Assembly (NCBI GenBank): GCA_016302965.1
Contig: JAEDMP010000052.1
Span: 1 to 16,808 of the forward strand
DNA from: Bacteroidaceae bacterium
GTDB lineage: Bacteria > Bacteroidota > Bacteroidia > Bacteroidales > Bacteroidaceae
DNA length: 16,808 nt
Direction of reading: 5' to 3'
Shown: piece after piece, positions 15,159-16,808 of the stretch
Position numbering within the stretch: the first letter of the stretch is position 1
Layout: each line of letters starts with the position of its first letter
Position numbers and translations under genes: made by a program
Notes under the pieces: generated by a model
The model's database searches: none
Told to the model about the DNA's origin: nothing
The model's input: the letters and a program-made list of their open reading frames with translations, nothing else

Positions 15159-15688
15159 AAACCAACCTGCTCTACGACCTGCTGACATTCGTCAACGCAT
15201 CTGTGGAGATACCATTGACAAAGAATATCACTGCCGAGGCTACACTCGTATATCCCTGGTGGAGGAGCACTGAAAGGCACAAGACCATCCAAATGCGCTA
15301 CGTGGCATTGACTCCGCGATATTACTTCAGTAACAACGGGAATCGCTACACCTCGCTCTTTGCCGGACTCACAATAGGTGGCGGCAAATACGACCTTCAG
15401 TGGACGCGCCGCGGTGTGCAAGGTTCGATGTGGCATGTGTCGCCGGTGATCGGTTATTCCCACCATATCTCCAAGAAATGGAAGATGGAATATTCCGCAT
15501 CGGCAGGCTTTGTTCATACGAAATACCAAAAATACACCCAGACGGCCGACACTCCCTACGGAGAAATCAAGGTGAAAGACTATCCATGGGTGTCGAAAGT
15601 GATCAACACCGTACTGCCCACGTCGCTCAACGTGTCGCTTGTTTATACATTCACCAGAACGAAACATCCGGAACATCATGCAGAATAG
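15155..15688 (+). CDS. DUF3575-type outer-membrane barrel segment, probable C-terminal half of the same gene
   Basis: A 177-residue frame beginning at GTG 15155 with VKTNLLYDLLTFVNASVEIP, the characteristic opening of DUF3575, then YPWWRS (33-38), RYVALTPRYYF (48-58) and alternating aromatic strands up to VSLVYTF (160-166), ending in a typical strand-like sequence. These look like an outer-membrane beta-barrel linked to fimbrial loci in Bacteroidales. As drawn it has no signal peptide, which does not fit an outer-membrane protein. The same frame reads PLFWVKTNLLYD across the junction, as in intact proteins. The GTGA overlap with the upstream frame could allow coupling, but a frameshift is the better explanation. 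The end overlaps the next gene by 11 bases. Confidence 0.75.
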   Translation: MKTNLLYDLLTFVNASVEIPLTKNITAEATLVYPWWRSTERHKTIQMRYVALTPRYYFSNNGNRYTSLFAGLTIGGGKYDLQWTRRGVQGSMWHVSPVIGYSHHISKKWKMEYSASAGFVHTKYQKYTQTADTPYGEIKVKDYPWVSKVINTVLPTSLNVSLVYTFTRTKHPEHHAE

Positions 15689-16715
15689 AAACAAGATATA
15701 TATCATATGTTGTCTCGCCATGATGTCTGTAGTATCGTGTGAGCGAGACCATCTCTACTACCAGACGGTGAGCAGGGACAAGGTGCAGTTTGACATCGAC
15801 TGGAGCAAAACCAACTTTGCGCCGGAGAGCAAGGGATTTGACGAGGACAACCAACTGAACGGTGTCACCATCTTCGCCTTCGACTCCGCAACCCATAAAC
15901 TCGTGAAGGAACTGCCGCCTGACGCCAACTGGCAATCGCCGGTGGTGAGACTCGCCCCAGGCACCTACGATATGATACTAATCAACGACAGTCGCGAGGA
16001 ACTGCCTTCCATCCGATTCGACATGGAGTCGCCTTTTGAGGAGTTCTCGGCATACACCCATGCCGACACGGTGTATGCCGACCAACCCGAGTATCTAGCC
16101 GTGTCGGCAGTGAGAAACATCAGTTTTCATCCCGAGAAAACAGAGTATGATCACGACATGCCCGAGGGATACTACCGGGATTATATCGCGCAGAAGATAA
16201 GCACTGTGCAGAAGGCAGTGACAAAGCGAATAAACGTGAAGGTGTATGTCAAGGGCATGAACTACTGCAAGGGTATGCAGAGGTCGTATATCACGGGCCT
16301 TGCCAAGTCGGTGAATCTTGTAACGAGGCAACCCAGCAAAGAGGAAGCGGTGTATGGGTTTAACCTTGTTAATCGTGAGTTCAGAAGCAGCGACTACACG
16401 GAGGCTGTGCTCACGCAGTCGTTTAATTGTTTCGGCTTCAACGAGCATAAAATTGGCACCGGCGATAAGTTTGAGTTGACCATCAACTTTGTGCTTGTCG
16501 ATAACTCTATACACACTGTGGAGGCCGATGTGACCGAGCAGTTTGAGCAATGGTACGAGGAGCACAGGGTAGATATAGACCTTGACCTCGACCTCGACAT
16601 TGATGTGAATATGGAAGTAGAACTGCCGCCAACAATAGAAAAACCTGTGGAGGCGGGAGGCATGTCTCCGGAAACAGTTCCCTGGAACGATATTATTCAG
16701 GAAATTATACTTTAG
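15678..16715 (+). CDS. DUF5119-type lipoprotein of a fimbrial cluster
   Basis: A 345-residue lipoprotein: a short hydrophobic signal (IYIICCLAMMSVV, 7-19) ends in the lipobox VVSC with C21 as the lipid-bearing residue, so it is probably carried to the outer membrane. The following CERDHLYYQT, the strand FDIDWSK (38-44) and the APGTYDMILIND block (93-104) resemble DUF5119 proteins, which sit beside DUF3575 and fimbrillin genes in Bacteroidales. Its exact role is not established; anchoring or assembly of fimbriae is inferred from context. Residues 299-309 alternate D with hydrophobic residues. The ATG at 15678 is chosen over an earlier TTG because it directly precedes the signal. It overlaps the preceding frame by 11 bases. 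Confidence 0.8.
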   Translation: MQNRNKIYIICCLAMMSVVSCERDHLYYQTVSRDKVQFDIDWSKTNFAPESKGFDEDNQLNGVTIFAFDSATHKLVKELPPDANWQSPVVRLAPGTYDMILINDSREELPSIRFDMESPFEEFSAYTHADTVYADQPEYLAVSAVRNISFHPEKTEYDHDMPEGYYRDYIAQKISTVQKAVTKRINVKVYVKGMNYCKGMQRSYITGLAKSVNLVTRQPSKEEAVYGFNLVNREFRSSDYTEAVLTQSFNCFGFNEHKIGTGDKFELTINFVLVDNSIHTVEADVTEQFEQWYEEHRVDIDLDLDLDIDVNMEVELPPTIEKPVEAGGMSPETVPWNDIIQEIIL

Positions 16716-16750
16716 CATTATATTGAAATTAAATAAACCATAATTATTAA

Positions 16751-16784
16751 CTAAAGTTTCCCACCCTTTGAAAGGTGGTTTTAG
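16751..16784 (+). terminator. Hairpin with short T-run after the DUF5119 gene
   Basis: CCACC (16761-16765) pairs with GGTGG (16774-16778) around CTTTGAAA, and TTTT follows (16779-16782). CTAAA (16751-16755) can also pair with TTTAG (16780-16784). It lies 45 bases after the gene and could be a weak terminator or attenuator before the next, unseen gene. Confidence 0.4.
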
Positions 16785-16808
16785 AATGTAAAAATAGATG
16801 TAAAATAA

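Noticed and set aside
1..16808. CRISPR arrays, tRNA or rRNA genes, insertion sequences, phage genes or defence systems
   Set aside because: No regularly spaced repeats, tRNA-like folds, rRNA segments, transposase motifs or nuclease/toxin families were seen on reading both strands.

Overview
The window looks like chromosomal DNA from a Bacteroidales bacterium, most likely Prevotella or a close relative. This rests on the LpxC-FabZ fusion, the long PurM, the type 2 PyrF, the menaquinone methyltransferase, TAnnTTTG promoter boxes, near-absent Shine-Dalgarno sequences and the fimbria-type genes at the right end. The genus is inferred from gene style, not from a database match. All confident genes lie on the + strand.

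Bases 1-145 hold the tail of an unrecognised gene. Bases about 197-7255 look like one transcription unit: a promoter overlapping an inverted repeat, then phoH, purC, menG/ubiE, aroE, purM, prfA, an untracked 48-codon ORF and pyrF, closed by a strong composite rho-independent terminator (7199-7255). It mixes a PhoH-type ATPase with purine, pyrimidine, menaquinone and chorismate synthesis and translation termination.

Bases about 7411-14190 look like a second unit devoted to the envelope: lpxD, the lpxC-fabZ fusion and lpxA (early lipid A synthesis), miaA (tRNA modification) and a class A penicillin-binding protein. Its promoter box sits in one arm of an 11-bp inverted repeat, with a matching box on the opposite strand.

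Bases 14191-14540 carry no confident gene but much structure: a 16-bp stem, an imperfect duplication with two very short minus-strand ORFs, and a promoter box enclosed by a 10-bp inverted repeat. The promoter leads into an accessory surface locus: an OmpA-like secreted segment and a DUF3575-type barrel segment that look like one gene broken by a frameshift, then a DUF5119-type lipoprotein. Such genes usually sit upstream of fimbrillins, so the window probably ends just inside a fimbrial cluster. This region is more AT-rich than the housekeeping part.

Most of the window is ordinary core genome. The parts most worth a second look are the possible invertible fimbrial promoter, the broken OmpA/DUF3575 gene, the structured spacer at 14191-14540 and the 48-codon ORF between prfA and pyrF.
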